A DNA stretch of 64,000 bases from Thermodesulfomicrobium sp. WS (GTDB taxonomy: Bacteria; Desulfobacterota; Desulfovibrionia; Desulfovibrionales; Desulfomicrobiaceae): positions 1,116,001 to 1,180,000 of the forward strand of contig NZ_AP027130.1 of assembly GCF_027925145.1 (NCBI RefSeq), in the 5' to 3' direction. The notes beneath the pieces were generated by a model. It made no database searches and was not told where the DNA came from. It saw only the letters and a list, made by a program, of their open reading frames with translations. How positions within the stretch are numbered: the first letter of the stretch is position 1; each line of letters begins with the position of its first letter. Position numbers and translations under genes: made by a program. Shown here piece after piece: positions 62,235 to 64,000 of the stretch.

Positions 62235-63053
62235 TTATGGCGTGGGCGGTGCGGGCAGCTCCCCGCGAAAGACAAAGACCGCCTTGCCTCGGAGTTGGAG
62301 TTGGGTGCCGCGCACCGTGACACCGAGCTCCTCGCCCCCGGAGGTGGTGAGGCGCACGGCTTCGTCGGTCAGCCCCAAGGCATGGGCCACCGCGGCCGTG
62401 GCTGCCGCGCCGGTGCCGCAGGCGTAGGTCTCGGCCTCCACACCGCGCTCGTACGTGCGGAGGAGCAGCCGTCCTCGATCGATCACTTGGGCGAAGTTGG
62501 CGTTGGTGCCGGCCGGGGCGAAGGCCGGGTGGAAACGCAGGGCGCGGCCCATGCGGGCCACGTCCACCGCCGCCACATCGGGGACCAAAACCACGGCGTG
62601 GGGAACGCCGGTGTTGGCAAAGTGGACCGTTACGGTCGTGCCGTCCACGTCAAGGGCCATGTCCAGTTGCAGGTCTCTAAGCTCAGTGAGCTGCACCTGC
62701 ACTTCATCGGTTTCGGCAAAGACCTGGGCGCGCACCGGACCGGCGTCGGTGGCCAAGGTCAACGTGGCCGGTGCCATGCCCAGCCGGTGGGCCAAGGCCG
62801 CGGCGCAGCGCGAGCCATTGCCGCACATCTCCGCCCGGGAGCCGTCGGCATTGAAGAAATGCCAGCGGACGTCGGCACCCGCGTCTGCCGGCTCCAGGAC
62901 GATGAGCCCGTCGGCGCCCACGGAAAAGGCGCGCCGACACAGGGCCTTGGCCCAGAGGGGCATGACTTCGGGGGACAATGCCAGCTCGCGGTTGTCCAGG
63001 AGGATGAAGTCATTGCCGCTGCCATGCATCTTATAAAAGGGGATCGTCTTCAT
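62235..63053 (-). CDS. dapF: Diaminopimelate epimerase
   Basis: PLP-independent epimerisation of LL- to meso-diaminopimelate. The 272-residue protein has both catalytic Cys: MCGNGSRC (about 76) and YACGTGAAAT (about 220), plus the N-terminal FYKMHGSGNDF. It forms a dapF-dapA pair, 68 bases downstream of the putative selenoprotein gene. Confidence 0.96.
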   Translation of the reverse strand: MKTIPFYKMHGSGNDFILLDNRELALSPEVMPLWAKALCRRAFSVGADGLIVLEPADAGADVRWHFFNADGSRAEMCGNGSRCAAALAHRLGMAPATLTLATDAGPVRAQVFAETDEVQVQLTELRDLQLDMALDVDGTTVTVHFANTGVPHAVVLVPDVAAVDVARMGRALRFHPAFAPAGTNANFAQVIDRGRLLLRTYERGVEAETYACGTGAAATAAVAHALGLTDEAVRLTTSGGEELGVTVRGTQLQLRGKAVFVFRGELPAPPTP

Positions 63054-63121
63054 GAGTGCCTCTGGCAGGAGGGGTTAGAGGAAAAAGGAAAGAAAAACAA
63101 GGGACGGGACGCCCTGATTGA

Positions 63122-63934
63122 TTACGGCGCGGTGACGATTGCGGTGATCTCTGGGTCGTCTGCCACGAAGTGGGTGAGGGGGATGGCCGTGGCGGAAATG
63201 TTGTCTCCGGGCCGCCAGGTGGCCTTGGTCCCTGCAGGCGGAAACTTCTGGATGCGGATTTCTCCCACGGTCTTGCCGTCAGCGTAGGGACGCATCCACA
63301 CGGTAGCACCGTTGCCGACGAAAAGTCCGCCGGAACCAGGACCCGGCCCTGCGCCCAGCAGGATATCCAGGGCCTCGGGATGGGCCGTGAGCCAGGCCTC
63401 TTCCGCATCCGCCCCCCAGGCAGACACCCCGATGACCACCCCGGCCTTTTGGCGTGCCGCTTGGGCCATGCGGAAGGTGGCGTCGCCACGGCGGTCCGTT
63501 TCCGGCATTGCCGGAAACAGGATGATGGCGAGGGTGCCCTCGGGAGTCGTGTGCAAGGAGAGCGTGGGAGCGGCCCCAAACACCTGGCGGGAGAGGTCTG
63601 CCTTGGCGGCGCCGAGGGCCTCGTCTTCGGTGGGCGTGACGGCCACGAGGTCGTAGTCCAGGCGCGCAAATGCCTGGGCAAGACGGCGCAGATGCGCTGG
63701 CTCTGGAGCGCTTTCACCCAAGAATTCATGCGCTCCGGCGATGCGCACGGCATCGGGGCGCTCGTGAAAGATGGTGGCCCGCCGGGCCAGCCCGCCGAGG
63801 GTATGTCCCCCTCAAACCGGGCAGGGCAGGGCCTGGCCGCGGGTCTCGGCGGTGTAGAGGAGGGTTGTCTCCCCGTGGGCGGCAGAGCCCAGACAGACAA
63901 GGGCCGAGAGCAGAAGCAGGATGCGGGTGATCAT
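63122..63934 (-). CDS. UshA-like secreted protein, probable selenoprotein (TGA at 63814-63812)
   Basis: Read through one in-frame TGA, this gives a 270-residue protein: signal peptide (ITRILLLLSALVCLGSAAHG), then LLYTAETRGQALPCPV-Sec-GGHTLGGLARRA, then a 5'-nucleotidase (UshA N-domain)-like region (VRIAGAHEFLGESAPE, GVSAWGADAEEAWLTAHPEALDILLGAGPG). Codon 41 is TGA in a CPxU context, where family relatives, as I recall them, have CPxC. The reading frame stays open for 229 codons after it. The start ATG overlaps the stop of the upstream gene (ATGA), which fixes the true N-terminus. Canonical metal residues of UshA are poorly kept, so a redox rather than phosphatase role is possible. If selenocysteine is not inserted, this is a pseudogene. 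Confidence 0.7.
63778..63799 (-). promoter_or_regulatory. SECIS-like hairpin downstream of the TGA codon
   Basis: In the mRNA, bases +13 to +34 after UGA pair as CUCG/CGGG, one G-G mismatch, CGGG/CCCG around a 4-base CUGG loop (6 bases if the closing G-C opens, which would put G first). The loop lies about 21 bases after UGA, within the 16-37 base range known for bacterial SECIS elements. The G-C richness of the region makes chance folding possible. Confidence 0.4.
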
Positions 63935-64000
63935 GGTTGGCTCGGAAAGGGTTTGAGGATGGGAGAGCGGGCAATGAGCTCCTGCAGGCGCTCACGCCTG
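63931..64000 (-). CDS. C-terminal end of an unknown gene (partial)
   Basis: The last 22 codons of a gene entering from the right edge, ending in RSPILKPFPSQP and TGA (63933-63931), which overlaps the ATG of the putative selenoprotein gene. There is too little to identify. Confidence 0.5.
   Translation of the reverse strand, partial: RRERLQELIARSPILKPFPSQP

Noticed and set aside
63122-63748. Calling only the part after the TGA as a normal gene or the whole as a pseudogene
   Set aside because: The truncated call would start inside a conserved region without a ribosome site or signal peptide. A simple nonsense mutation is possible, but the CPxU context and downstream hairpin favour recoding; both options are stated in the feature entry.
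63031-63900. Long alternative minus-strand frame overlapping the putative selenoprotein gene
   Set aside because: It is uninterrupted but Pro/Ser/Arg-rich with no signal peptide or homology features, while the TGA-containing frame has both.

Overview
This window looks like chromosomal core DNA from a high-GC, strictly anaerobic member of the Desulfovibrionales (Desulfovibrio-like sulfate reducers). Evidence is a complete Rnf complex operon headed by a decaheme cytochrome c, a Ccm cytochrome c maturation cluster whose CcmE carries the Cys-x3-Tyr variant described in Desulfovibrio, a fused CobA-HemD protein, an orphan STT3/PglB-type oligosaccharyltransferase, and many PAS/GGDEF sensors. The assignment is inference from gene content; no 16S rRNA is present. 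Coding density is very high, many neighbours overlap by ATGA or TAATG, and no gap exceeds 300 bases. I see no prophage, insertion sequence or CRISPR array.

Layout. 1-11.2 kb: housekeeping genes (RluB-type pseudouridine synthase; valS, cobA-hemD, purN; AMMECR1; pgeF and 5-formyl-THF cyclo-ligase; a phosphoesterase-exonuclease III-TetR-RtcB run), then tRNA-Asp(GTC). 11.5-16.5 kb, minus strand: a signalling cluster of PAS histidine kinase, response regulator with degenerate HD-GYP domain, CarH-like B12-binding protein and diguanylate cyclase. 16.5-23.3 kb, minus: cytochrome-rnfCDGEAB-apbE. 23.5-28.1 kb: glycine-zipper lipoprotein, membrane histidine kinase, divergent oligosaccharyltransferase. 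28.1-36.4 kb: ridA, LOG-family protein, Mla-type lipid transport operon, unknown envelope proteins and a CNNM/CorC-like protein. 36.4-41.4 kb: ccmEFABCD plus a TPR protein. 41.5-46.2 kb: liv branched-chain amino acid transporter, with a truncated binding protein. 46.2-52.4 kb: guaBA, tatBC, hisB, a lipoprotein and hisA. 52.5-57.8 kb: NapH-like ferredoxin, unknown protein, globin-coupled diguanylate cyclase, CPA2 antiporter and a small zinc ribbon. 57.9-60.7 kb, minus: an SPFH/PPC/zinc-ribbon operon. 60.8-64 kb: pyrR, dapA, dapF, a probable selenoprotein and a partial gene.

The strongest unusual signals are these. A UshA-like secreted protein is interrupted only by an in-frame TGA in a CPxU context, with a hairpin just downstream and a start codon coupled to the upstream gene, so it probably contains selenocysteine. 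The four-gene cluster links a putative adenosylcobalamin sensor (Wx9EH motif) to c-di-GMP synthesis. The LivJ-type binding protein appears to have lost its signal peptide and first domain strand. RnfD lacks the usual flavinylation threonine and RnfE carries an extra CxxCxxC tail. Finally, an operon combines an SPFH protein, a PPC-domain protein and zinc-ribbon proteins.

How the genes fit together: Rnf, ApbE (flavinylation), the decaheme cytochrome and Ccm (heme attachment) form a coherent membrane electron-transfer set. TatBC could export folded proteins. Two diguanylate cyclases, one with a heme globin sensor and one coupled to a B12 sensor, suggest redox, gas or light control of surface behaviour.
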